A stretch of 18,628 bases of DNA from Holosporales bacterium (GTDB taxonomy: Bacteria; Pseudomonadota; Alphaproteobacteria; RUG11792), in assembly GCA_031262205.1 (NCBI GenBank), contig JAISID010000009.1:1-18628 (forward strand), given 5' to 3'. Below are positions 1 to 7,639 of this stretch, piece by piece (position 1 is the first letter of the stretch; each line of letters opens with the position of its first letter). Position numbers and translations under genes: made by a program. The notes below the pieces were generated by a model, which was not told the origin of the DNA, did not search any database, and saw nothing but the letters and a program-made list of their open reading frames with translations.

Positions 1-159
1 AACGAGGAGATTTATTTTTTATCTCAAATACCGTCAAAAACCGATTGGAATGAAGTTGTTTATATATTCTTATTTTCGATTATTCTGTGCTTTATCGCGG
101 CGATTTATCCAGCTCAAAAAGCAGCGAAACTTGATCCTGTCGAGGCTTTGAGAGTATAG
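1..159 (+). CDS. LolC/LolE-type lipoprotein-releasing permease, C-terminal end (partial)
   Basis: The window opens inside this gene; 52 codons and a TAG stop are visible. The fragment contains one hydrophobic segment (VVYIFLFSIILCFIAAIYPA) followed by the motif YPAQKAAKLDPVEALRV. That ending is the typical last transmembrane helix and cytoplasmic tail of the MacB/FtsX-like permeases LolC and LolE. In the known family these form, with the ATPase LolD, the inner-membrane ABC complex that releases lipoproteins to LolA. The rest of the gene lies outside the window, so LolC and LolE cannot be told apart. No clear intrinsic terminator follows. Family assignment is fairly safe; the exact subunit is not known. 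Confidence 0.8.
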   Translation, partial: NEEIYFLSQIPSKTDWNEVVYIFLFSIILCFIAAIYPAQKAAKLDPVEALRV

Positions 160-401
160 TTTTTTTGGGGCGAATTTTCGACTTTCTTTAGATGCATTAT
201 TTCGTTTACGGCTAATTAGTTTCTTTCAATACGCAACAAGCGCTTGCTTGTGGAATATCGGAAGATGCATTGTTTTTAACGGCTTTTTGTATAGCTTAAA
301 TACAACTGCGAGGGATAACATATTTAGAGATCATTCTCTCCGTCCTCTGTGAATGTAAAATGAAACCCATTGATGTTACAAAATTTATGGGATGCCAAGA
401 T

Positions 402-411
402 ATGATTCCCA
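402..411 (-). repeat. end of a GGGAATCAT-family repeat
   Basis: ATGATTCCCA here is a perfect inverted match to TGGGAATCAT at 595-604. By orientation it would be the right-hand end of an element lying to its left, like the ends of the better preserved copies at 13263-13394 and 9373-9532. The other end of this copy was not recognised, so it is probably truncated or decayed. Confidence 0.4.
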
Positions 412-594
412 GATATTATCTACGACTAACAAATTCTGATTAAGGCCGAGTTTTTATATGCTGTCATGGTTTATAAAAAGTAGTTGGAAGATAAACGCGG
501 CGATTTTTATAATTTGTCTGAATTTTTTCTGCGATAATTGTTGGGGAATATTTAATAACGTGCAATAGATAAATTAGAATTTGTATAAAAAGTA

Positions 595-614
595 TGGGAA
601 TCATCCCCCGACGC
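595..614 (+). repeat. end of a GGGAATCAT-family repeat
   Basis: The sequence TGGGAATCATCCCCCGACGC closely matches, as reverse complement, the right end of the element at 9373-9532 (GCGTCGGGGGATGATTTCC). The two loci are almost 9 kb apart and share about 19 of 20 positions. By orientation this is a left end; no partner end was found before the stop codon of the next gene at 739. Confidence 0.5.
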
Positions 615-738
615 GTAGCGGACAAGTAAGAATTTATAAGTGTGTTTAAATAATCTATTTATAAAATAGCGCTTATAGTAATAACTACATGTTATGGGCT
701 TTTATTGGAAAGATAGTTTCCGTATTTTAGACTTATTG

Positions 739-2397
739 TTATTTATTCCAATAAATGAGTTTCTCTCCGTTTTTCCCATATAGGTGATTTAACGATTCGT
801 TGACGAATATGTTTCGTTGTTGCTGTCTTCGGTTTATCTCTTCGACCGCTTTTGTTAAGATTTCCGGGTTGTATTGTTCTCTTACGACGCCTACTATTGC
901 GTTCAATGTTTCCGGTAATTCCACGCCGGCTCCTATGAGATTCATGGCTGCGTTTGTTTTCTCTACGTCGTTGTTTGTCATGTTTAATATGGATTTCAAT
1001 ATTGCTTCCACGGCAAAATCAACTAATTCGTCTTGTTTAGTTTGCCGAGGTTGCTGCAAAGTTATTTGTAAACTATTGATTGTTTGAGCATTATTGGGCT
1101 GTTGCATATAAGAATTTTGCGGCGATTGTACGTTTGTCGAGGTAGCGAGGGGATTGTATGCCCGTCCATTTTCAGAAGTCCTCTCTCCCGTTTGTTTAGA
1201 CGTTTCATATGTTTGCATCGTCCCATTTGCATTTGTTTTATCTATGGGATTTTGAGGGAAACTTTTCGGTTGTCCGCTTGTTGGATTAGCATGTTGGGCA
1301 TCTGGGTTTCCGAAAATTTTTGCTACTTCTCGGGCTGAAAAATATTTTTCCTTTTGCCAAGCGCTTTCAAATTGTTTACGTATTCGCTCATTTTCTTCGC
1401 GTACGGCGTTATTGTTCTCGGATATTGTCTTACCTTCCGCGACGAGTTTATCGTTTATTGTTATCGCGTCGTTAACCCGAGTTCTCAAATTGCTAACAAC
1501 TGATAAGTTTCTTAATTCGGTTTCCCTTGTCGCTTCTAAGATCGAAGAATACTGCTTAATTTTATCGACTAACGCCGTGATTTTTGTATTCAATTTTTCT
1601 TCAAGCAGTTTTCCTTCGTTTATGATTTCCCGTTGCTTTTGTATATAGTCGTTCAGTTTTGATTTAAGTCGCTCTATTTCAGCGAGCATTCTCATTTCAG
1701 TTTCTTGGTTTTTTGTTATTATATTGTTTAAGTTTTTTGTTTCAATTTCGGTTTTGGTTAACAATGTTTTTTCGCTGTTTTTAGCTTCTGTTTCAAATTG
1801 TTTGGCTCTATTTAATAGCGATTTAAGTTCTGTTTTAAGGCCGTTAATTTCATTTCGCAACATTTCTTTATCGATTAGATGCGAGGCTTCGGTATTATAA
1901 AAACTCTTTGACAGGTTTCTGCTTGTTTCCACCGCATTCTTTAGTTCTGAGATTTTTTCGTTTAATTGAGTCGTTTTTTGCGCGATTAGTTGATTTAAAC
2001 GTTTCTTTTCAGTTGCAAATTCGGTTTGCATATCGGTCTTTTCTTTTGCGGCCTTAGTTTCGTAATCTTTTCTTGAAATTTCCGCCGCTTTTACTTTTTC
2101 ATTAAGGTCTGTTTTTTCCTTTTCTTTTTGAACGATATCTTTTTGTAAATTTGCGATTGTGTCGTTTAATTTTTTGACTTCCTCCTCTTTAGCCTTTTTT
2201 ATATCGTCGCGTTCTTTTGTTATAGAATTGATTTGTTTTTGGCTCTTTTGTCTTTCCGCGTTAACTGCGGCTGTTTTTTCCGCGTTTGCTCTAGACCTTG
2301 TTATAAGCGCTTTTGCATTAAATACGGTTCCTATAAAGCATACGATGCATATCGGTAAAACTCTTTTTATAAAACTGCTAGAAACGTTTAATATCAT
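739..2397 (-). CDS. exported long coiled-coil protein, 552 aa
   Basis: I do not recognise the family. The N-terminus (MILNVSSSFIKRVLPICIVCFIGTVFNAKA) has a basic stretch and a hydrophobic core, consistent with a signal peptide or single membrane anchor. From roughly residue 35 to 345 the sequence is almost entirely charged heptad-like coiled coil rich in Lys, Glu, Asn and Thr. A Pro/Asn/Gln-rich linker follows (about 370-455). It ends in a more globular, Leu/Ile-rich domain of about 95 residues (LVDFAVEAILKSIL ... LYGKNGEKLIYWNK). An in-frame TAA lies three codons upstream of the ATG, so the start cannot be much further out, although the AGGAG at 2420-2424 is too distant to be a good ribosome binding site. 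A near-CtrA box lies 51 nt upstream of the ATG. The gene is tandem with the next exported protein gene. A secreted or surface-tethered structural protein is an inference. Confidence 0.75.
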   Translation of the reverse strand: MILNVSSSFIKRVLPICIVCFIGTVFNAKALITRSRANAEKTAAVNAERQKSQKQINSITKERDDIKKAKEEEVKKLNDTIANLQKDIVQKEKEKTDLNEKVKAAEISRKDYETKAAKEKTDMQTEFATEKKRLNQLIAQKTTQLNEKISELKNAVETSRNLSKSFYNTEASHLIDKEMLRNEINGLKTELKSLLNRAKQFETEAKNSEKTLLTKTEIETKNLNNIITKNQETEMRMLAEIERLKSKLNDYIQKQREIINEGKLLEEKLNTKITALVDKIKQYSSILEATRETELRNLSVVSNLRTRVNDAITINDKLVAEGKTISENNNAVREENERIRKQFESAWQKEKYFSAREVAKIFGNPDAQHANPTSGQPKSFPQNPIDKTNANGTMQTYETSKQTGERTSENGRAYNPLATSTNVQSPQNSYMQQPNNAQTINSLQITLQQPRQTKQDELVDFAVEAILKSILNMTNNDVEKTNAAMNLIGAGVELPETLNAIVGVVREQYNPEILTKAVEEINRRQQQRNIFVNESLNHLYGKNGEKLIYWNK

Positions 2398-2448
2398 GAG
2401 TCGTTATACCGATATTGGTTCTCCTATAAAAAGTATGTCTAAATAAAG

Positions 2449-2463
2449 TTAAAAAACCGTAAA
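2449..2463. promoter_or_regulatory. CtrA-like box, one mismatch (TTAA-N7-TAAA)
   Basis: TTAA-AAAACCG-TAAA departs by one base from the alphaproteobacterial CtrA recognition pattern TTAA-N7-TTAA. It ends 51 nt before the ATG at 2397, nearly the same distance as the perfect boxes upstream of 3460 and 6841. Alone it would be weak; the constant spacing is what supports it. Confidence 0.35.
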
Positions 2464-2476
2464 GTCATAAGTAGAA

Positions 2477-3460
2477 CTAAGCTAGATAACACTGGAACAT
2501 TATCGGTTGTTTCGTATTATTTGTTTGCGCGTTGCCGATACTTTGCGGCGTTTGTCCTTGTTGCCCCTGCGTAACTATCGATTGGTTTGACGTCGCGGGT
2601 TGAACGGGAGGAGCGTTTTGGTCTAAGTTTTGACGTATTGAAGAACTCTGTTGAGGAACCGTTGTTTGCTCGTTTGGAACATTGGTTGCCGAATGAACGC
2701 CAGTTTCCATCGGCTGACCAGTTTTTGCATTGTCGGAGGCGAGCCGGTCTGTTTGAGCGGCGGCGGGCGTCTGATTTGCGATATTACCGTTTCCCGCTTC
2801 GTTATTTACGATTGCAGGTTTGGCATCTGCAGCGTTAGGTTGAGTTCCAATCATAGCGACATCGGCTTGAGGAATAACGGCAGGATTTAGGCTTTGAGCA
2901 TTGGAACCTGGAGGCGTTGCTTCCATAACGTTTGACGGTTGTTGTCCGTCTACATGTGTTACGGCGTTTGGCGTAACGGATTGAACGGCAGGAGGGCTAT
3001 CGTTAAGAGCATTTGGAGCGGCCGCTATTTTTTCTTTTAAGGCTTCTATGTTGGTCGTTAGGTAAAACCAGCCTTCCTTCATTTCTGGAGGTAAAGAAAA
3101 TCCTTCCGGCGGAGTGTAGACCGTCCCGTCCGACGCAATAAATTTTGGCTTATTACTTTTATCGTTCAACGAGGAATTATTTGTGTTGGGAACTTGTTGT
3201 TCCGTCGGCTTGCTAGAGACGGCTGGCTCTGTTTGCGGTTTTTCCGTAGCTAATAACTCGTCCATCTTAGGAAGTATCGTTTCATTTGTCGTTTGTTGAG
3301 CTGCGTTTGGAGCGTCGGGGTTCTGCTTAGCTTTTTGACTGATGTTGGACGCTAGATTTTCTACGATAGAAACGGCGGTTGATTCGCCGTTAGCATAGCC
3401 GTTAGAGATAAGACTATTTAATATAATAATACTTAAAACTGAATATAAAACTTTCTTCAA
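2477..3460 (-). CDS. secreted Pro/Gln/Asn/Thr-rich protein, 327 aa
   Basis: Family not recognised. Residues 1-23 form a clear Sec signal peptide (MKKVLYSVLSIIILNSLISN, then GYA before the likely cleavage site). The mature protein is almost wholly low-complexity and probably disordered, rich in Pro, Gln, Asn, Thr and Ala. One short segment at about 105-148 looks ordered (FIASDGTVYTPPEGFSLPPE and the following WFYLTTNIEALKEKI). The start codon is TTG; the AAGGA eight bases upstream on the minus strand makes this start convincing. The C-terminus QCYLA carries the only cysteine. A perfect TTAA-N7-TTAA box lies 50 nt upstream. Disordered secreted proteins of this kind are common among host-interaction proteins of intracellular bacteria, but no function can be assigned from sequence. 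Confidence 0.7.
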   Translation of the reverse strand: MKKVLYSVLSIIILNSLISNGYANGESTAVSIVENLASNISQKAKQNPDAPNAAQQTTNETILPKMDELLATEKPQTEPAVSSKPTEQQVPNTNNSSLNDKSNKPKFIASDGTVYTPPEGFSLPPEMKEGWFYLTTNIEALKEKIAAAPNALNDSPPAVQSVTPNAVTHVDGQQPSNVMEATPPGSNAQSLNPAVIPQADVAMIGTQPNAADAKPAIVNNEAGNGNIANQTPAAAQTDRLASDNAKTGQPMETGVHSATNVPNEQTTVPQQSSSIRQNLDQNAPPVQPATSNQSIVTQGQQGQTPQSIGNAQTNNTKQPIMFQCYLA

Positions 3461-3510
3461 TTTTGTAATCCTTTTCTAGCCCCGTTAATAATCATTTTAT
3501 GAAAATAATG

Positions 3511-3525
3511 TTAATTTTTAGTTAA
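3511..3525. promoter_or_regulatory. CtrA-like box (TTAA-N7-TTAA), perfect
   Basis: TTAATTTTTAGTTAA matches the full CtrA consensus TTAA-N7-TTAA. It lies 50 nt upstream of the TTG start at 3460. At about 60% AT, roughly one such match is expected by chance in the whole window, so position and recurrence matter more than the match itself. Confidence 0.45.
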
Positions 3526-3649
3526 TAAGAGGAGATATTTTTCCCATCAGCCAAAACATTGTCTTTTAATGCGCGCCTATGTCGCATAGTCGCGAAATCG
3601 ACGATATGTTCATTTAGTCGAGACGCGTAGTATATTTTTGTAATTTCTC

Positions 3650-3679
3650 TTGAACGTGGAAAAATATTCGTGATACACT
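3650..3679 (+). promoter_or_regulatory. probable sigma-70-type promoter of tRNA-Gly
   Basis: TTGAAC (3650-3655) and TACACT (3674-3679) are separated by 18 nt. Transcription would start near 3686, about ten bases before the tRNA. The -35 matches five of six consensus positions and the -10 four of six. Confidence 0.4.
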
Positions 3680-3696
3680 TCTTATATTAAGACGAT

Positions 3697-3771
3697 GCGG
3701 GTATAGCTCAGGGGTAGAGCACAACCTTGCCAAGGTTGGGGTCGAGGGTTCGAATCCCTTTGCCCGCTCCA
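3697..3771 (+). tRNA. tRNA-Gly (anticodon GCC)
   Basis: All four arms fold. The acceptor stem GCGGGTA pairs with TGCCCGC, with a T-G wobble at pair 6. The D stem is GCTC/GAGC, the anticodon stem CAACC/GGTTG with loop TTGCCAA, and the T stem GAGGG/CCCTT encloses TTCGAAT. The discriminator T and the CCA end (3769-3771) are encoded in the DNA. The anticodon GCC reads GGC and GGU glycine codons. rpmG starts 35 nt downstream on the same strand, so the tRNA may be processed from a common transcript. Confidence 0.97.
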
Positions 3772-3806
3772 GGTTTTTTGATTGATATTTTTGCGAGAAG
3801 TGTTTT

Positions 3807-3974
3807 ATGGCTAAAGGTCCAGTTATTACGATTAAATTATTAAGCTCCGCCGGCACTGGTTATTTTTATGTAACGAAAAAAAATCCAAGAACTATGTCTG
3901 AAAAGTTGGAGATGAAGAAGTACGATCCGAAGCTCAGAAAACACGTTGTTTTCAAGGAATACAAAATAAAATAA
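3807..3974 (+). CDS. rpmG: 50S ribosomal protein L33
   Basis: This 55-residue protein (MAKGPVITIKLLSSAGTGYF...YKIK) is a full-length bL33. It has the family signatures SSAGTGYFYVTKKNPR and KLEMKKYDP..RKHVVFKE. It lacks the CxxC zinc-ribbon pairs of some bL33 forms, as is usual in proteobacteria. bL33 sits in the large ribosomal subunit near the E site. A GAGAAG six bases upstream of the ATG is the likely ribosome binding site. ychF starts one base after its TAA stop, so the two genes are surely co-transcribed and probably translationally coupled. Confidence 0.95.
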   Translation: MAKGPVITIKLLSSAGTGYFYVTKKNPRTMSEKLEMKKYDPKLRKHVVFKEYKIK

Positions 3975-3975
3975 C

Positions 3976-5070
3976 ATGGGATTTAATTGTGGAATCGTCG
4001 GGCTTCCTAACGTTGGGAAATCCACGTTATTTAATGCTTTAACATCGACTGCCGCAGCCGAGTCCGCTAATTATCCTTTTTGCACAATCGAGCCGAATAT
4101 AGGAAAGATAGCCGTCCCAGACGAGAGACTGCAACGGTTGGCCGAAGTAGCAAATTCAAAGGTTATAATCCCGACGCAACTCGAATTTGTCGATATCGCT
4201 GGAATAGTAAAAGGAGCGTCTAAGGGAGAGGGGCTTGGGAATAGATTCTTATCAAACATAAGAGAAACCGACGCTATTCTTCAAGTGGCGAGGTGTTTTG
4301 ACAATGAAGACATAACCCACGTTTCTGGAAAAGTCGATCCTATCTCCGATATCGAAACAATCGAAACAGAATTGCTTCTTGCCGATCTTGAGAGCGTGGA
4401 AGGGAGAATACCCGGTTTAGAGAAAAAAGCTAAGTCTGGAGATAAGTCGTCTAAAGAAATTCTCGAAGTTCTCCTTCAAGCGTATGAAGTTTTGAAGAAC
4501 GGCGAGGCGGCTATTAAAACCAAAACGTCTCCAGATAAAAGGCATATCTTAAAACAACTGCAGTTGATTACCGCTAAACCCGTAATGTATGTTTGCAACG
4601 TATCTGAAGACGACGTTGTTTCGGGAAATCGCTATACGGAGCAAGTTATAAATAAAGTCGGGGCTTCTAACGCGACGATAATCTCAGCCGCAATTGAAGC
4701 GGAGATCGCAACGCTTGATTCGGAAGAAGAAAAAAAAGAATTTTTGGGAAGCATGGGATTGTCGTCGACAGGGCTTAGCAAGGTTGTTAAACAAGGGTAC
4801 GATATGCTCGGTCTATTAACATATTTTACCGTAGGACCGAAAGAAGCGAGGGCTTGGACTATAGAAAGCGGAACTAAAGCTCCAAAAGCCGCAGGCGTCA
4901 TACACACCGATTTTGAAAGAGGTTTTATTTGCGCTGAAACAACGTCTTGGCGAGATTATATTGATTGCGGCGGAGAGCAGGGAGCGAAACAACAAGGCAA
5001 ATTGCGATTGGAAGGCAAAGATTACGTCGTTCAAGACGGGGACGTCATGCATTTTAGATTCAATGTGTGA
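3976..5070 (+). CDS. ychF: YchF (OLA1-type) P-loop ATPase/GTPase
   Basis: The 364-residue length is standard for the family. The P-loop GLPNVGKST is at residues 9-17 and the switch region FVDIAGIVKGASKGEGLGN follows. The usual NKxD motif is replaced by the YchF form NVSEDD, which is why this family prefers ATP over GTP. A TGS domain ends the protein. YchF is a ribosome-associated ATPase linked to translation and oxidative-stress control. The ATG follows the rpmG stop by one base without a good Shine-Dalgarno sequence, which suggests reinitiation. The TGA stop overlaps the truB start by 8 nt. A mutated inverted copy of codons near 4841-4939 is present at 7650-7742. Confidence 0.95.
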   Translation: MGFNCGIVGLPNVGKSTLFNALTSTAAAESANYPFCTIEPNIGKIAVPDERLQRLAEVANSKVIIPTQLEFVDIAGIVKGASKGEGLGNRFLSNIRETDAILQVARCFDNEDITHVSGKVDPISDIETIETELLLADLESVEGRIPGLEKKAKSGDKSSKEILEVLLQAYEVLKNGEAAIKTKTSPDKRHILKQLQLITAKPVMYVCNVSEDDVVSGNRYTEQVINKVGASNATIISAAIEAEIATLDSEEEKKEFLGSMGLSSTGLSKVVKQGYDMLGLLTYFTVGPKEARAWTIESGTKAPKAAGVIHTDFERGFICAETTSWRDYIDCGGEQGAKQQGKLRLEGKDYVVQDGDVMHFRFNV

Positions 5071-5938
5071 TCGAAAAACTAGCGGAATTCTTATTATAGA
5101 TAAACCCGAAGGGAAAACCTCGGCTGTTGTCGATTCTATTTGTAAAAAAATCTTAAATGTAAAAAGGGTAGGGCACGTTGGAACTTTAGACCCATTCGCC
5201 ACAGGCGTTCTCGTCGTTGCCGTTAACAATGGAACAAAAGCCATACCTTATATAAATCCAGCTAAGAAAACGTATGAGTTTACAATTAAGTTTGGAGAGA
5301 AGACTAATACTGGCGATAAAACCGGCCAGATTGTGGAGACTTCCAATAAACGTCCGGCTTATTTAGAACTGGAAAACGTTATTGCAAGTTTCGTAGGGGA
5401 AGTTTTTCAGACGCCTCATGCTTTTTCAGCGATTAAGATAGGCGGGAAAAGAGCGTATCAAATAGCAAGACAAGGCGGAACGCCGGAAATAAAACCGCGA
5501 AAAGTTACGATTTTTAGTTTAGAACTCGTAGATAAAATTGACGACTCGGTTTTTAAGATGAGAACAACCGTATCTCCAGGAACGTATATAAGAAGTTTAT
5601 GCGAAGACATAGCTAAAACTCTTGGGACGGTTGGGCATACGCATTCTCTTAGAAGGACGAGAGACGGCGATTTTAAGGAGGGGCAGGCTGTTTCTCTCGA
5701 CGAGCTTAGGGAAAATAAGAGCGCTGCTTTAATTCCTTTGGAATCGGTTTTGAGAGATTTTCTCATTGTCTTATTATCTAATTGCGAAGCGGAGAGTTTA
5801 GCATTTGGGCGAGAAATTCGCTGCGATTCCGTTTTAGAAAACGACCGATATTTAGCGAAATCAAGTAACGGCTTTTTGGGAATTGTTAATGTCTACGACG
5901 GAGTTATGAAGGTGGAAAGAGTATTATGTTTAGGCTAA
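5063..5938 (+). CDS. truB: tRNA pseudouridine-55 synthase
   Basis: TruB converts U55 in the T loop of tRNAs to pseudouridine. The 291-residue protein shows motif II GHVGTLDPFATGVLVV with the catalytic Asp at about residue 43, the motif AFSAIKIGGKRAYQIAR, and SPGTYIRSLCEDI. The conserved start GILIIDKPEGKTS begins at residue 8, which supports the ATG at 5063. The reading frame stays open further upstream into ychF, but those codons have no family support. The ATGTGTGA overlap with ychF indicates translational coupling. rpsO, which often follows truB in proteobacteria, is absent; a stem-loop closes the unit instead. Confidence 0.95.
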   Translation: MCDRKTSGILIIDKPEGKTSAVVDSICKKILNVKRVGHVGTLDPFATGVLVVAVNNGTKAIPYINPAKKTYEFTIKFGEKTNTGDKTGQIVETSNKRPAYLELENVIASFVGEVFQTPHAFSAIKIGGKRAYQIARQGGTPEIKPRKVTIFSLELVDKIDDSVFKMRTTVSPGTYIRSLCEDIAKTLGTVGHTHSLRRTRDGDFKEGQAVSLDELRENKSAALIPLESVLRDFLIVLLSNCEAESLAFGREIRCDSVLENDRYLAKSSNGFLGIVNVYDGVMKVERVLCLG

Positions 5939-6063
5939 ACAGATGCATTCTCTATTTTTATACGTTGTCTTTCTCGTGTTTCTATAAGCAATAAGAAACT
6001 ATTTTTAATATTTGTAAAAGCCATATTGTCTAAATATTTAAATAAGAAGATATTCAAAACAGA

Positions 6064-6096
6064 AGACATAGAGCGCTAACCATGCGCTCTATGTTC
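6064..6096. terminator. stem-loop terminator between convergent truB and the 6148-6687 gene
   Basis: ACATAGAGCGC (6066-6076) pairs perfectly with GCGCTCTATGT (6084-6094) around a 7-nt loop TAACCAT. It lies between the truB stop and the convergent stop of the minus-strand gene, so it could act in both directions. T-rich runs flank it loosely on both sides but there is no classic U-tract. Confidence 0.6.
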
Positions 6097-6147
6097 TTAA
6101 TGTCCATGTTTGATTTGAACCAACTATTTTTATTCAACTTATTAATT

Positions 6148-6687
6148 TTAGCCATTATGTCTTCTTGTTAAGCAGTAGCCCCCAAGAACACCCATAGCAG
6201 CAGTACAAACACTGGCAACAATACCGGTGGTGGTAATACCTTGACTTTTGGGGTCTGCAGAACTTTCTCGACGAGAGAATGTCTCCTCTCCGTCTATTGT
6301 AAGTTGAGGCGGGAGTTGTGTTCCTTCATCGACGATAGAACCTCGGGATTCCTCAAGGCTTCCTCGACGAGAGAATGTCTCCTCTCCGCCTATTGTAACT
6401 GAAAGTTGTCGTAGCATTTTTTTCACGTTATCATGTATGCGCTGCATACACTCCTCGAAACTAAGTCCTCTAAACTCTGCCGGTACTTCCTCTACCGGTT
6501 CATATCCTATCCCTGCGGCTTCATACGCTCCCCTTACCGCTTCTCTCATACCCTCTATCGCTTCTGATGCATTTATTGCCGTCGGAGTACGCCTTTTGGG
6601 CCGATTTACAGAACAACTTAAATCGCTCGTTACTATTAGTAACATTCCGGCTATCCCTATTTTCGTAATTATTCTTTTTTTGTTCAT
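6148..6687 (-). CDS. small exported protein with internal repeat and C-terminal membrane helix, 179 aa
   Basis: Family not recognised. The N-terminus MNKKRIITKIGIAGMLLIVT ... LSCSVN is a signal peptide. The cysteine could be a lipoprotein site, but Asp at -3 makes a weak lipobox. A 12-residue unit TI(G/D)GEETFSRR(G/E)S occurs twice, 32 residues apart, matching a near-identical 36-bp DNA repeat. The C-terminus (GITTTGIVASVCTAAMGVLG followed by GYCLTRRHNG) is a glycine-rich hydrophobic helix with a basic tail, as in tail-anchored or sorting-type ends. Start: ATG preceded by GGAG five bases away. A -10-like TATAAT lies at 6725-6730 on this strand, and a perfect CtrA-like box shared with the divergent gene lies 88 nt upstream of the ATG. 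An envelope protein is likely; its role is unknown. Confidence 0.65.
   Translation of the reverse strand: MNKKRIITKIGIAGMLLIVTSDLSCSVNRPKRRTPTAINASEAIEGMREAVRGAYEAAGIGYEPVEEVPAEFRGLSFEECMQRIHDNVKKMLRQLSVTIGGEETFSRRGSLEESRGSIVDEGTQLPPQLTIDGEETFSRRESSADPKSQGITTTGIVASVCTAAMGVLGGYCLTRRHNG
6267..6302. repeat. 36-bp in-gene direct repeat, copy 1
   Basis: This 36-bp segment (beginning CTCGACGAGAGAATGTCTCC) is repeated at 6363-6398 with one mismatch. The 96-bp spacing equals 32 codons, so the reading frame is kept; the encoded unit is GEETFSRR. Confidence 0.9.
6363..6398. repeat. 36-bp in-gene direct repeat, copy 2
   Basis: Second copy of the repeat at 6267-6302, differing by a single T/C change. 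Together they indicate a fairly recent partial duplication inside the secreted-protein gene. Confidence 0.9.
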
Positions 6688-6775
6688 CTTCTCTCCATCC
6701 TTTTGGGAAAAGTGTTTTTCTCATATTATACTCTTTTGTTAGAAAACAAAGAATATTTTTGTGCTAAAAACCTGA

Positions 6776-6790
6776 TTAACTTTTTATTAA
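6776..6790. promoter_or_regulatory. CtrA-like box (TTAA-N7-TTAA), perfect, between divergent genes
   Basis: TTAACTTTTTATTAA matches TTAA-N7-TTAA and is itself nearly palindromic (GATTAA...TTAATC). It lies 50 nt before the ATG at 6841 and 88 nt before the ATG at 6687. A -10-like TATAAT is found at 6818-6823 for the plus-strand gene and another at 6725-6730 for the minus-strand gene, so one site could serve both promoters. Confidence 0.5.
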
Positions 6791-6840
6791 TCTTTTCTTA
6801 TTAGACTAATTTTATGTATAATATAATTTCGGCGTTAAAA

Positions 6841-7500
6841 ATGAGAAAGAAGATTATTTTAGCTATTTGTACGTTATTGGTTTTTGAAAATTCAGATTTA
6901 TTTGCGGGAACTTGGAGTCGTCCTTCTTCCGCTCAAAATCCTGGAAATTTTAGAATCCAGCGTCTTGGGGCGCAGACCTTTAATACGAATCCCGCCGCTA
7001 GCGCTAGCGGGGTTGGCGGCATTAGCGGAGCTTTTGATAAAGCAAGGGAATTTTTGGGAGGCGTAAAACAGACGGTTAACGAAGCAGCCGCTACGGCAGG
7101 CGAATTACAGAAGACTCAGGCTCAAATACAAAGGCAATATCGAAGCACTAGGGATGATTTTAAAGGGGAAAAAGGAAAAGATGAAAAGGCGGCTCTTTAT
7201 GCCCAATTGGAGCAAAACGAGCGAGAAGCTAAAGCGTTGAAAGCCAAGTTGAAGGAGCTTGAAAAAAGGAAGAGAGAAATACGACAAGAAATAAGAAACG
7301 GCGAAGAAACGGAAGCGCAACGACTAGAATACGAACAGCAAAAGGAAATGAAGAGGCTTAGAGCTAGTAAGGCGATGCAGGAGATGAAACGGAAGCGACA
7401 ACAAAGAGAAGACGAGCAAAGATTAAAAACTTTAGAAAGACAACAGTCTCAAAGTAAGTCTAGAACGCTTGGTAGAGAACGGTTGCGGAGGGGATATTGA
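6841..7500 (+). CDS. exported basic coiled-coil protein, 219 aa
   Basis: Family not recognised. From the ATG at 6841 the protein begins MRKKIILAICTLLVFENSDL, then FAG, a standard signal peptide. An upstream in-frame ATG at 6814 would add nine residues, but a TATAAT at 6818-6823 would place the transcript start after it, so 6841 is preferred. A short Gly/Ala/Ser-rich part follows (ASASGVGGISGAFDKAREFLGG). From about residue 95 to the end it is a strongly charged coiled coil with extreme Arg/Lys/Glu/Gln content, ending RLRRGY. The architecture resembles that of the coiled-coil protein at 739-2397, without sequence similarity. A periplasmic or secreted rod-like protein is a plausible inference. 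It is divergent from the 6148-6687 gene and shares its CtrA-like box. Confidence 0.65.
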   Translation: MRKKIILAICTLLVFENSDLFAGTWSRPSSAQNPGNFRIQRLGAQTFNTNPAASASGVGGISGAFDKAREFLGGVKQTVNEAAATAGELQKTQAQIQRQYRSTRDDFKGEKGKDEKAALYAQLEQNEREAKALKAKLKELEKRKREIRQEIRNGEETEAQRLEYEQQKEMKRLRASKAMQEMKRKRQQREDEQRLKTLERQQSQSKSRTLGRERLRRGY

Positions 7501-7639
7501 ACTTTAAACGTCGCTTAGGCTATGAAACCTTATACAATGCTCTTGTAAGCGGAAATTTATATAGGCGAAGTTTGAGAAGGAAAAAACGTCGCTAATAGGA
7601 ATTAGCTTATTATTATATAAATGAAGTTTATAGGATGTT

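Larger units (their letters stand above)
160..738. other. gene-free stretch with repeat ends
   Basis: No convincing reading frame is present on either strand over nearly 580 bases. It holds a perfect 10-bp palindrome CAAGCGCTTG near 238-247, a short imperfect direct repeat (AGATGCATT...ACGGCT, about 190-213 and 263-284), and two ends of the dispersed GGGAATCAT repeat family, at 402-411 and 595-614. Otherwise it looks like decayed intergenic DNA. Confidence 0.6.

Noticed and set aside
2587..2890. Plus-strand Arg/Cys-rich frames opposite the 2477-3460 gene
   Set aside because: They are antisense shadows of the secreted Pro/Gln-rich protein, which has a signal peptide and good ribosome site.
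7591..7606. GCTAAT-AGGA-ATTAGC as a terminator of the 6841-7500 gene
   Set aside because: Only a 6-bp weak stem with no T-run directly after it.
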